Shown here: piece after piece, positions 34,224-42,177 of the stretch
Layout of the letters: the number at the start of each line of letters is the position of its first letter
How positions within the stretch are numbered: position 1 is the first letter of the stretch
From: Sphingopyxis sp. USTB-05
Lineage (GTDB): Bacteria > Pseudomonadota > Alphaproteobacteria > Sphingomonadales > Sphingomonadaceae
Length of the DNA stretch: 64,000 nucleotides
Direction of reading: 5' to 3'
NCBI RefSeq assembly: GCF_023822045.1
Contig: NZ_CP084712.1
Span: 4,027,001-4,091,000 of the forward strand
Position numbers and translations under genes: made by a program
Notes under the pieces: model-generated
What the model saw: only the letters and a program-made list of their open reading frames with translations
What the model was told of the DNA's origin: nothing
Databases searched by the model: none

Positions 34224-36373
34224 TATTTCTCCACACCCAACTGCGTCAGCACGAAGGCGAACTCCTCGGCATCCTCGCGCAGCGCGCCCCAGCGTCCCGA
34301 TTTGCCTGCGTGGCCCGCGCCCATGTTGGTGCGCAGCAGCAGCGTCGCGTCGTTGGTGCGCGTCGCGCGCAGCTTCGCGACCCACTTCGCAGGCTCCCAA
34401 TAGGTCACGCGCGGATCGTTGAGGCCGGCCGAGACGAGCATCGGCGGATAAGCCTTCGCCGTCACATTATCGTACGGGCTGTAGCTCAACATATAATCGA
34501 ACGCCGCCTTGTCGGTGATCGGATTGCCCCATTCGGGCCATTCGCCCGGGGTCAGCGGCAGCGTCTCGTCGACCATCGTATTGATCACGTCGACGAAGGG
34601 CACACCGGCGAGCACCGCGCCCCACAATTCGGGCGCCTGATTATAGACCGCGCCCATCACCTGTCCGCCCGCGGAGCGGCCCTCGATCGAAATCTTGCCT
34701 GCGCTGGTATATTTGGCGGCGATCAGGCCTTTGGCGACATCGACGAAATCATTGAACGTATTCTTGCGATGATCGGTCTTGCCCGCGAGATACCAGGCGC
34801 GGCCAAGATCGTCGCCGCCGCGAACATGCGCAATGGCATAGATCATCCCGCGATCGACGAGGCTGAGACGCGTCGTCGAGAAACCCGGCGGGACGCGGTA
34901 GCCGTATGAGCCATAAACATAGAGGTGCATCGGTGCGCTGCCGTCGCGCGGCGTGCCCTTCTTGTAGACGAGCGACACCGGAACCGGCGTGCCGTCGCGC
35001 GAGGGCATATTTACCAGTTCGGTTACATATTCTTCATGATTATAACCGGAAGGAATTTCCTGAACCTTCAGCGTCTCAAGCTTCCCGCTCGCGAGATCAT
35101 AGTCGAACACCGTATCGGGGGTCACCATCGATTCATAATCCAGGCGCAGCTTGTCCTGATGATATTCGGGATTGTCGCCAAGCCCCGCGACGTAAGTAGC
35201 CTCGGGAAATTTGATCCTGCCGGGGTTCAGCGGCGCATCATATTTGCGGATATCGACCTGATCGACACCCTTCTCGCGCGATTCGATCACGAAATAGTCG
35301 CGAAAGATCGAGAGGCCGGTGAGGTAATTATCGTTCGATCCGGGGATCAGGGTCTTCCACGTTCCGGGCGCCTTGATGTCCGCGGTCGCGACACGGAAGT
35401 TGGGATGCTCGTCGTTGGTATGAATGTAGAGCGTCCCCTCGCGTTCATCGACGCTGTACTCGCGGCCCTTCTTGCGCGCCGACACGAGTTGCATCTTCGC
35501 CTCCGGATTGTCGGCGGGAAGCAGATAGACCTCGCTCGTCTCGTTATCGCCCGTCGCGATCACGATATAATTGTCGGCGGCGGTCTTCCCGATTCCGACG
35601 CCGAAACCGATGTCGGCCTCCTTGTAGAGCAATTTATCGTCGCTCACGGGGGTGCCGAGCTTGTGCAGCCGGACATTGTCGGTGCGCCAATTCTCGTTCG
35701 CGAGGCCATAGAGGATCGCGTCGTTGCCCGACGTCCACACCAGCGACGAGAGCGTGCCGGGGATCGTGTCGGGCAGCAACTCGCCCGTCTCCAGATTGCG
35801 GACGCGCGCCTCGAACCGTTCGGAGCCATTGTCGTCGAACGAATAGGCCATCAGCTTGCCGTTCGGGCTGACCGACACTTCGGCAAGGCGGAAGTAATCC
35901 TTGCCCGCGGCCATTGCGACCTCGTCGAGGATCAAGGACGCCTCGCCGCCAGCCAGGGGCTTGCGATACCATTTCTTATACTCGGCGCCCTCTTCATATT
36001 CGACCCAGTAAACCCAGTCGCCGTCCTTCTGCGGCACCGAGGAATCGGCTTCCTTGATGCGGCCCTTCATCTCCTGGAACAAGGTTTCGACCAGCGCGGC
36101 GTGCGGCTTCATCGCGGCGTCGAAATAGGCGTTTTCAGCTTTCACATAATCGAGCACATCCTTGTCATCGACGGTCGGATAGCTTTCGTCCCGCAGCCAG
36201 TGATAAGGATCGGACAGCGTCTTGCCGTGCAGCGTCAAGTCGTGCGGGCGCATTTCCGCGACGGGCGCGGCGGGGCTGTTGGTCAATTTGGGCTCTTTCT
36301 CTTCGGCGAAGGCGCTCGGGGATACGACAAGCGGGGTGGTAATTGCGGCCAGAAACATCCAAATAGCGCGCAT
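34223..36373 (-). CDS. S9A prolyl oligopeptidase family protein (oligopeptidase B-like)
   Basis: 716 residues with a signal peptide (about 1-23, ends SAFAEE), so it is periplasmic unlike E. coli PtrB. A beta-propeller domain occupies the middle and the alpha/beta hydrolase surrounds it. The triad is Ser in EGRSAGGQVMG, Asp in SAGLNDPRVTYWEP and His in MGAGHAGKSGRWG. It cleaves short peptides after basic or proline residues. Acidic residues behind GRSAGG and the GLNDPRV segment favour the oligopeptidase B branch. The DUF805 gene is coupled downstream; aminopeptidase P diverges at 36440. Confidence 0.9.
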   Translation of the reverse strand: MRAIWMFLAAITTPLVVSPSAFAEEKEPKLTNSPAAPVAEMRPHDLTLHGKTLSDPYHWLRDESYPTVDDKDVLDYVKAENAYFDAAMKPHAALVETLFQEMKGRIKEADSSVPQKDGDWVYWVEYEEGAEYKKWYRKPLAGGEASLILDEVAMAAGKDYFRLAEVSVSPNGKLMAYSFDDNGSERFEARVRNLETGELLPDTIPGTLSSLVWTSGNDAILYGLANENWRTDNVRLHKLGTPVSDDKLLYKEADIGFGVGIGKTAADNYIVIATGDNETSEVYLLPADNPEAKMQLVSARKKGREYSVDEREGTLYIHTNDEHPNFRVATADIKAPGTWKTLIPGSNDNYLTGLSIFRDYFVIESREKGVDQVDIRKYDAPLNPGRIKFPEATYVAGLGDNPEYHQDKLRLDYESMVTPDTVFDYDLASGKLETLKVQEIPSGYNHEEYVTELVNMPSRDGTPVPVSLVYKKGTPRDGSAPMHLYVYGSYGYRVPPGFSTTRLSLVDRGMIYAIAHVRGGDDLGRAWYLAGKTDHRKNTFNDFVDVAKGLIAAKYTSAGKISIEGRSAGGQVMGAVYNQAPELWGAVLAGVPFVDVINTMVDETLPLTPGEWPEWGNPITDKAAFDYMLSYSPYDNVTAKAYPPMLVSAGLNDPRVTYWEPAKWVAKLRATRTNDATLLLRTNMGAGHAGKSGRWGALREDAEEFAFVLTQLGVEK

Positions 36374-36439
36374 AAGAAACCCCCGCAGCGTCGCCCCGAT
36401 CGGGCAGGAATGCTGCGATGTAGGAACAAGGAACTAGCC

Positions 36440-38266
36440 ATGTCCAGCCCCGTCCACGCAGAACGGCTCGCCCGCGTCCGCGCCGAACTCGCCGCACGCG
36501 GCCTCGACGGCTTCATCGTGCCGATCAGCGACGAGCATATGAGCGAATATGTCGGGGCCTATGCGCAGCGCATGGCCTGGCTGACGGGCTTCGGCGGATC
36601 GGCCGGGACGGCCGCCGTGCTTCCCGAAAAGGCGGCGGTGTTCGTCGACGGGCGTTATACGATGCAGGTGCGCGATCAGGTCGACGGCACGCTGTTCGAT
36701 TATGTCGGCGTGCCGCAGTCGAGCGTCGCCGAATGGCTCGGCGCCAACGTGAGCGCGGGGCAGAAGGTGGGTTACGATCCCTGGCTGCACAGCATCGACT
36801 GGGCACGGTCGCTAGAAAAGGGGTTCGCCGCGAAGGGCGCTAGCCTTGTCGCCGTCACGCCCAACCCGCTCGACGCCGCATGGGACGACCAGCCGGCGCC
36901 GAGCGACGCGGTGGTGACCGTTCACGATGCCGCGCTCGCGGGGCAGGGTGCGGTCGAGAAGCGCGAAATCATCGCCGACTGGCTGAAGGCGAAGGGCCTC
37001 GATACGACCGTGATGACCGCGCTCGATTCGATCGCCTGGACGTTCAATATCCGCGGCACCGACGTCAGCCACACGCCGGTCGGGCTGGCCTTCGCCTTGC
37101 TCCACGCCGATGCCACCGCCGACCTGTTCATCGCTCCTGAAAAGGTCACCGACGCCGTGCGCGCGCATCTGGGCAACAGCGTCCGGATCCATGATCGAAA
37201 CGCGTTCGAGGCGGCGCTGGCGGACCTCAAGGACAAGAAGGTGGCGGTCGATCCCGACCGCGCCGTCGCCGCGATCTTCACCGCACTCGAAGCGGAGGGC
37301 GCCAGGATCGAGCGCCATCGCGATCCCGCGGTGCTGCCCAAGGCGATCAAGAACGACGCCGAACTTGATGGTACGCGCGCGGCGCATGTCCGCGACGGCG
37401 TTGCTGTCGCGCGCTTCCTCAAATGGATGGAAGCGGTCGCACCGCAGGGTGGACTAGACGAACTCGGCGCAGCGGCGAAGCTCCGCGAATTCCGCGACCA
37501 GAGCGGCGTGCTGAAGGATTTGTCGTTCGACACCATCTCGGCCGCCGGCCCCAACGGCGCACTACCGCATTACAAGGTCGATGAGACGACCAACCGGGCG
37601 GTAGAGACCGGCACGCTCTATCTCGTCGATTCGGGCGGCCAATATGCCGACGGAACGACCGACATCACGCGGACGATCGCGATCGGGGCACCCACCGCCG
37701 AGATGCGTCGCCGCTTCACACAGGTGCTCAAAGGTCATATCGCACTTGCCACCGCGCGCTTCCCCAAGGGGACGCGCGGCAGCCAGCTCGATATTCTGGC
37801 GCGCCAATATCTGTGGGCCGACGGGGTCGACTATGCGCATGGCACTGGGCACGGTGTCGGATCCTATCTTGCGGTCCACGAAGGGCCGCAACGCATCGCC
37901 AAACCCGCCGGCGGGCAGGCGGGGACCGAAGAAGCGCTGCACGCCGGCATGATCCTCTCGAACGAGCCCGGCTATTACAAGGCAGGCCATTTCGGCATCC
38001 GCATCGAAAATCTCGTCGTCGTCACGCCGCAAAGCATCGCGGGCGCCGAGGAGGACATGCTGGGGTTCGAGACGATCACCTTTGCCCCGATCGCGCAAAA
38101 TCTGGTCGATGTCGCGATGCTCTCACCCGCCGAAGCCGACTGGCTCGACGCGTATCACGCCGCGGTATTGGAAAAGGTCGGCGCGGGGATGGAAGGCGAG
38201 GAGCGGGCATGGCTCGAAGCAGCTTGCGCGCCGCTCGACCGCATCAGCGCCGCGCTCGCGGCCTGA
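36440..38266 (+). CDS. Xaa-Pro aminopeptidase (aminopeptidase P family, M24B)
   Basis: 608 residues with two creatinase-like N-terminal domains and the catalytic M24 domain, the three-domain layout of eukaryote-like aminopeptidase P. Metal ligands: Asp pair in VDSGGQYADGTTDITRT, His in YAHGTGHGVGS, Glu in LSNEPGYYKAG and Glu in RIENLVVV. It removes N-terminal residues preceding proline. No signal peptide, so it acts in the cytoplasm. It is divergent from oligopeptidase B, and the thioesterase gene begins 8 nt after its stop. Confidence 0.92.
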   Translation: MSSPVHAERLARVRAELAARGLDGFIVPISDEHMSEYVGAYAQRMAWLTGFGGSAGTAAVLPEKAAVFVDGRYTMQVRDQVDGTLFDYVGVPQSSVAEWLGANVSAGQKVGYDPWLHSIDWARSLEKGFAAKGASLVAVTPNPLDAAWDDQPAPSDAVVTVHDAALAGQGAVEKREIIADWLKAKGLDTTVMTALDSIAWTFNIRGTDVSHTPVGLAFALLHADATADLFIAPEKVTDAVRAHLGNSVRIHDRNAFEAALADLKDKKVAVDPDRAVAAIFTALEAEGARIERHRDPAVLPKAIKNDAELDGTRAAHVRDGVAVARFLKWMEAVAPQGGLDELGAAAKLREFRDQSGVLKDLSFDTISAAGPNGALPHYKVDETTNRAVETGTLYLVDSGGQYADGTTDITRTIAIGAPTAEMRRRFTQVLKGHIALATARFPKGTRGSQLDILARQYLWADGVDYAHGTGHGVGSYLAVHEGPQRIAKPAGGQAGTEEALHAGMILSNEPGYYKAGHFGIRIENLVVVTPQSIAGAEEDMLGFETITFAPIAQNLVDVAMLSPAEADWLDAYHAAVLEKVGAGMEGEERAWLEAACAPLDRISAALAA

Positions 38267-38274
38267 GGCCGAGC

Positions 38275-38736
38275 ATGACCGATAGCCGCAGCGACGTGCC
38301 GCTGGCCGATTTTCGCGTACAGGAGCGCGTGCGCGTACGCTTCAACGAGATCGACGGGCAGAATATCGTCTTCAACGCCAATTATCTGGTCTACGCCGAC
38401 ATCGGGGTGACCGAATATTTCCGCGCGCTTGGCGAGGGACAGCCCGGACCATATTTTCACCAATATGGTACAGACATCCGCGAAACGCATTGTGAGATCG
38501 AGTATCACGCGCCTGCGCGGCTTGACGAACTAATCACGATCGCAGCCCGAATCAGCCGTTTCGGCCGTACGAACTTCACGGTTCATTGTAGCGTTTTTCG
38601 CGGAAACGAGCGGCTGACCGATATCGAAATCAGCTATGCGCATCTTGATACCGATAGCGGAAAACCGACGCCGCTGCCGGGCAGCTTTATCGCCGAAGTA
38701 CGACGATTCGAAACGCGGATGCCGACGCAAGACTGA
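38275..38736 (+). CDS. Acyl-CoA thioesterase, 4HBT/YbgC hot-dog fold
   Basis: 154 residues. The YbgC-like segment RVRFNEIDGQNIVFNANYLVYADIGVTEYFRALG carries the catalytic position (usually Asp in D..GHV; here DGQNIVFNANY), followed by CEIEYHAPARLDELI and HCSVFRGNERLTDIEISYAHLD. Hydrolyses acyl-CoA or acyl-ACP thioesters in the cytoplasm. Coupled downstream of aminopeptidase P with no evident functional link. A hairpin lies 48 nt downstream. Confidence 0.82.
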   Translation: MTDSRSDVPLADFRVQERVRVRFNEIDGQNIVFNANYLVYADIGVTEYFRALGEGQPGPYFHQYGTDIRETHCEIEYHAPARLDELITIAARISRFGRTNFTVHCSVFRGNERLTDIEISYAHLDTDSGKPTPLPGSFIAEVRRFETRMPTQD

Positions 38737-38776
38737 GGCGGATGTTCCGAATCGACCCTCTCAATCAAAAAGGTCG

Positions 38777-38804
38777 AAAAAAAAGGGCCACCCGAGGGTG
38801 GCCC
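38777..38804 (-). terminator. Hairpin with A8/U8 tract, terminator oriented to the minus strand
   Basis: GGGCCACC (38785-38792) pairs with GGTGGCCC (38797-38804) around CGAG. The eight A residues at 38777-38784 make a perfect U8 tail for minus-strand transcripts. On the plus strand the tail is only GTGAAAGTTTT. No minus-strand gene is recognised to its right, which is unexplained. Confidence 0.65.
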
Positions 38805-38996
38805 GTGAAAGTTTTGGGAGAGGATGCCTAAAAGGCAAGTGTGATATTGCACTGCACAATGAATGTTGCAACTGCGAAAAGCACATCTGCTATTGCATTT
38901 TTTGCAATCGAGAACGCTCACATTCGTCATTCGGCGCAATCGCTCCCATTCGCACGCCCTCTCGCAAATCGCCGCGACATCGCCTAAATTGCGCGC
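38805..38996. other. AT-richer intergenic segment, possible small RNA or control region
   Basis: About 190 nt of noticeably lower GC with no convincing gene. It holds clustered TGCA/TTGC motifs (ATTGCACTGCACAATG, ATGTTGCAACTGC, TTGCATTTTTTGCAA), reminiscent of PhaR-type sites, and a plus-strand GGGAGAGG ahead of a six-codon frame at 38823. The minus-strand terminator to its left makes a minus-strand small RNA a possibility. Confidence 0.35.
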
Positions 38997-39467
38997 ATGG
39001 GAATGTTCAACAAAATGGATGTCAGCGGCGGCCTGTCCGATTTCTGGGCCTATGTTCGCGAACCCCGCCCGCATCGCTGGGCGATCTGGGGCGTCGCGCT
39101 GGCGCTGACCTGGCTGATTTTCACCGGCGTCGAGAAATATCTGATCCCTTATGAAAAGCCCAAGGAACAGATCATCTATTTCGAGAACTGGACCGCGAAC
39201 CGCAGCGCGGCGGATATTCGCGCCGACTGGGTAGCGCGTGCCAAGGAAACAACGCTGCATAACGCGCAGAAGCGCGCCGAGTATCAGCGCTTCGCCGACA
39301 GCCTGGGTATCGAATATGATTCGACCGAGGCCGACAAGGTGACGCGCGAGACGCTGGGCGAAGAGGCGGCCGCGGCGGCAAAGAAGAAGCGCGAACCAGT
39401 GCAGGTCCGCTCGACGCTGGCCGAGCGCGCAGCGCGCGGGGCGCAGCCCAACCAAACCGCCGACTGA
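38997..39467 (+). CDS. Hypothetical single-pass membrane protein upstream of ribD
   Basis: 156 residues. One membrane helix at about 30-48 (WAIWGVALALTWLIFTGV), a short N-terminal cytoplasmic part, and a charged, probably coiled C-terminal region with Ala/Lys/Glu-rich runs. No domain recognised. It is 4 nt upstream of ribD, so it is probably co-transcribed with the riboflavin genes, though nothing ties it to the pathway. An alternative start at 39003 would remove two residues. Confidence 0.72.
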   Translation: MGMFNKMDVSGGLSDFWAYVREPRPHRWAIWGVALALTWLIFTGVEKYLIPYEKPKEQIIYFENWTANRSAADIRADWVARAKETTLHNAQKRAEYQRFADSLGIEYDSTEADKVTRETLGEEAAAAAKKKREPVQVRSTLAERAARGAQPNQTAD

Positions 39468-39471
39468 GCGC

Positions 39472-40446
39472 ATGCAGCGGGGGCCTGCCGATGCCGACTG
39501 GATGGCCAATGCTATCGCGCTGTCGCAGCGCGGTCGGCCAGTCTCGGCACCCAATCCCAACGTCGGCTGCCTCATCGTCAAGCAGGGAAAGATCGTCGCG
39601 CGCGGCTGGACGCAGCGGGGCGGACGTCCGCATGCAGAAGCGATTGCGCTCGCGGCAGCGGGCGAAGCAGCGCGCGGGGCGACCGCCTATGTCACGCTGG
39701 AACCCTGTGCGCATGAAAGCCCGCGCGGCCCGGCGTGCAGCGATTCGCTGATTGCCGCCGGCATCGCGCGCGTCGTGATCGCGGCGCAGGACCCCGACCC
39801 ACGCACCGACGGCAAAGGCATCGCGCGGCTGCAGGCGGCCGGGATCGAAGTCGTTTTCAACCTCCTTCCGGGCGCAGCGCGGAGTGCGATGGCACCCTGG
39901 TGGACGCGCCGCGCGGAAGCGCGGCCGTTCGTGACGTTGAAGCTCGCGACCTCGCTCGACGGCTGCATTGCCCGCGCCGATGGGTCGAGCCGCTGGATCA
40001 CCGGCGAGCGCGCCCGCGCGCACGGGCATCTCGAACGCGCACAACATCAGGCGATCCTGGTCGGACGCGGCACGTTCGAAGCCGACGCGCCAAAGCTCGA
40101 CGTGCGCCTGCCGGGGCTGGAGGATCGCAGCCCGAAGAAACTGCTGCTGACGTCGGGAGCCGCGCCCGACGGCTGGACCGCGATCGCCTCACCCGAAGCC
40201 ATCGAGGGCGTCGATTCGATCCTGGTCGAGGGCGGCGCCGGAGCAGCATCCGCCTTCCTCACCGCCGACCGCGTCGACCGGCTTCTGCTCTATCGCGCGC
40301 CGATCCTGATCGGCGGCGGCAAGGCCGCGCTCGGCGACATCGGCCTCACCGATCTGGCCGATGCACATGGCCGCTGGCGCCTTTCCGACAGTCGCCTGCT
40401 TGGCAGCGACCGGCTCGACGTCTACGAGCGCGTCAGAGAAGGATAA
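39472..40446 (+). CDS. ribD: Bifunctional riboflavin deaminase/reductase RibD
   Basis: 324 residues. The N-terminal deaminase domain has the zinc motif HAEAIAL, with TLEPCAHESPRGPACSDSL supplying the two cysteines. The C-terminal NADPH reductase has VTLKLATSLDGCIA and ILVEGGAGAASAFL. It carries out deamination and reduction after GTP ring opening in riboflavin synthesis. It is shorter than E. coli RibD (367) but both domains are complete. ribE follows 7 nt downstream. No FMN riboswitch is visible upstream. Confidence 0.93.
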   Translation: MQRGPADADWMANAIALSQRGRPVSAPNPNVGCLIVKQGKIVARGWTQRGGRPHAEAIALAAAGEAARGATAYVTLEPCAHESPRGPACSDSLIAAGIARVVIAAQDPDPRTDGKGIARLQAAGIEVVFNLLPGAARSAMAPWWTRRAEARPFVTLKLATSLDGCIARADGSSRWITGERARAHGHLERAQHQAILVGRGTFEADAPKLDVRLPGLEDRSPKKLLLTSGAAPDGWTAIASPEAIEGVDSILVEGGAGAASAFLTADRVDRLLLYRAPILIGGGKAALGDIGLTDLADAHGRWRLSDSRLLGSDRLDVYERVREG

Positions 40447-40453
40447 CGCACGC

Positions 40454-41083
40454 ATGTTCACCGGCATCATCACCGACATCGGCACCATTCGCAGCCGCGA
40501 GGATCGCGGCGATACGCGGCTCGTCATCGACACCGCCTATGATGTCGGCAGCATCGACATTGGCGCTTCGATCGCCTGTTCGGGCGCGTGCCTGACCGTC
40601 GTCGAAAAGGGTGTCGATGCGGGCAGCAACGGCCCTGGCGGTTGGTTCGCGATCGACGCGAGCGGCGAAACGCTCGCGCGTACCGCTCCCGGCATGTGGG
40701 ACAAGGGACGCCGCCTGAACCTCGAACGCGCGCTGAAGATCGGCGACGAGCTTGGCGGGCACATCGTCACGGGGCATGTCGACGACATCGGGCGCATCGT
40801 GTCGGTCGAACCCGTCGGCGACAGCATCACGGTCACCGTCGCCGCGCCCGCGACGCTTGCGCCACATATCGCGCCGAAGGGCTCGATCACCGTCGACGGC
40901 GTCTCGCTGACGGTCAACGAAGTGACCGACCAGCCGAATGGCGAGGCGCATTTCACGCTCAACATCATCCCGCACACGCAGGAAATGACGACGCTCGACG
41001 AGGCCGCGGCAGGCCGCCCGGTCAATCTCGAGATCGATATCCTCGCGCGCTACCTCGCGCGAATGCAGGCACGCGGCGCCTAA
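40454..41083 (+). CDS. ribE: Riboflavin synthase alpha chain
   Basis: 209 residues with two similar beta-barrel halves. The start MFTGIITDIGTI is the family hallmark, DIGASIACSGACLTV and GSITVDGVSLTVNEV are the paired lumazine-binding segments, and GHIVTGHVDDIG follows. It dismutates two 6,7-dimethyl-8-ribityllumazine molecules into riboflavin. The substrate-forming genes ribB and ribH are at 47.8-49.5 kb. Its stop lies in a 14-bp tandem duplication shared with the convergent mmcB end. Confidence 0.94.
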   Translation: MFTGIITDIGTIRSREDRGDTRLVIDTAYDVGSIDIGASIACSGACLTVVEKGVDAGSNGPGGWFAIDASGETLARTAPGMWDKGRRLNLERALKIGDELGGHIVTGHVDDIGRIVSVEPVGDSITVTVAAPATLAPHIAPKGSITVDGVSLTVNEVTDQPNGEAHFTLNIIPHTQEMTTLDEAAAGRPVNLEIDILARYLARMQARGA

Positions 41084-41103
41084 GCTCTAGCGCCTAAGCT
41101 CTA
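41076..41103. repeat. 14-bp exact tandem duplication at convergent gene ends
   Basis: GCGCCTAAGCTCTA occurs at 41076-41089 and again at 41090-41103 without a break. The first copy contains the ribE stop; the second contains the mmcB stop on the other strand. Probably a recent slippage or duplication event. Confidence 0.9.
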
Positions 41104-41571
41104 CTGGCCTTTGATCCAGCCGGCAGCCAGTTCGGGGTCGGCCGCAATCATTGAGCGTCGCATCGCGAGCCGCCCGATCCGCAGCAACTCGGCCTTGCGC
41201 CGCGCGGGCGCGAGGTTGCAGTTCGCGGCTTCGCGCACCACCGCCGCGCCATAACGGTCGGCGACGATCAGGCCGGAGGTTTCGGGGCGATAGCCCTCGG
41301 TCTCGAGGATCGCGGGGTCGAGCCCGGAAGCGAGCGCCCAATAAAAACGGTCGCACCAGTCGCAATAGTCGGGCCATTTGCCGTCGCCGTGCAGATCGGC
41401 ACGGCTGACCTTGATCTCCACGATCGTGATATTGCCCTTGGCGTCGATCGCGGTGAGGTCGGTGCGCCGCCCGTTGGGCAAGGACACCTCGGGAATCGCG
41501 ACCAGTCCTTGCTGCGCGAACAGCCGGCATACCCCGCGCGCGACATCCGCGGCGGTGATCATATCCGTCAT
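41101..41571 (-). CDS. mmcB: MmcB family DNA repair protein
   Basis: 156 residues. A PD-(D/E)XK nuclease-like core is visible: RTDLTAIDAKGNITIVEIKVSRAD gives Asp, Glu and Lys of the motif, with upstream Glu in IPEVSLPNG. MmcB was defined in Caulobacter as an SOS-regulated factor needed for mitomycin C crosslink repair. It lies directly downstream of ssb (16-nt gap) on the same strand, which fits a DNA maintenance role. Confidence 0.85.
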   Translation of the reverse strand: MTDMITAADVARGVCRLFAQQGLVAIPEVSLPNGRRTDLTAIDAKGNITIVEIKVSRADLHGDGKWPDYCDWCDRFYWALASGLDPAILETEGYRPETSGLIVADRYGAAVVREAANCNLAPARRKAELLRIGRLAMRRSMIAADPELAAGWIKGQ

Positions 41572-41587
41572 CGCCTAAAACCCGTCC

Positions 41588-42145
41588 TCAGAACGGAACG
41601 TCGTCGTCCAGATCGTCGTCGAACGGCGGGCGTCCGCCGCCCGAACTGCCGCCGCCGCCCTGATTCCAGCCGCCGCCCGAGCTGCCGCCCGAACCGCCAC
41701 CCTGATCCCAGCCGCCCGACGCGCCGCCACCCGACGAACCGCCGCCCTGCGCCCAACTGTCACCACCGCGCGAGCCGCCACCGCCGCCGCCCGGCGCACC
41801 GTCGAGCATGGTCAGCGTGCCGCCCATGCCAGCGATCACGATCTCGGTCGTATATTTGTCGTTGCCGTCGCGGTCCTGCCATTTGCGGGTGCGCAGCGAA
41901 CCTTCGATATAAACCTTCGAGCCCTTTTTCAGGAAGCGCTCGACGACGCCGATCAGCCCTTCGCCGTTGATCACGACCTGATGCCACTCGGTGCGCTCCT
42001 TGCGCTCACCGGTCATCCGGTCCTTCCACTGTTCGGACGTCGCGATGCGGAGATTCGCGACCTTGCCACCGTTCTGGAACGACTTGATTTCGGGATCGGC
42101 GCCGAGGTTGCCGATCAAAATTACCTTGTTGACGCTGCCAGCCAT
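41588..42145 (-). CDS. ssb: Single-stranded DNA-binding protein
   Basis: 185 residues. OB fold at 1-110: [20 protein letters not shown], then [19 protein letters not shown] and [11 protein letters not shown] Gly/Ser/Trp/Gln-rich low-complexity linker follows, and an acidic tip ends DDDVPF, which recruits replication and repair partners. It coats single-stranded DNA as a tetramer. It starts 32 nt after feoB on the same strand, and mmcB follows it. Confidence 0.95.
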   Translation of the reverse strand: MAGSVNKVILIGNLGADPEIKSFQNGGKVANLRIATSEQWKDRMTGERKERTEWHQVVINGEGLIGVVERFLKKGSKVYIEGSLRTRKWQDRDGNDKYTTEIVIAGMGGTLTMLDGAPGGGGGGSRGGDSWAQGGGSSGGGASGGWDQGGGSGGSSGGGWNQGGGGSSGGGRPPFDDDLDDDVPF

Positions 42146-42177
42146 TGCCGCTCCGCTCCGCTATAAAATGTGGAGGA

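Noticed and set aside
38737-39471. FMN riboswitch upstream of ribD
   Set aside because: No conserved RFN core sequences were seen in the gap before 38997 or between 39467 and 39472.
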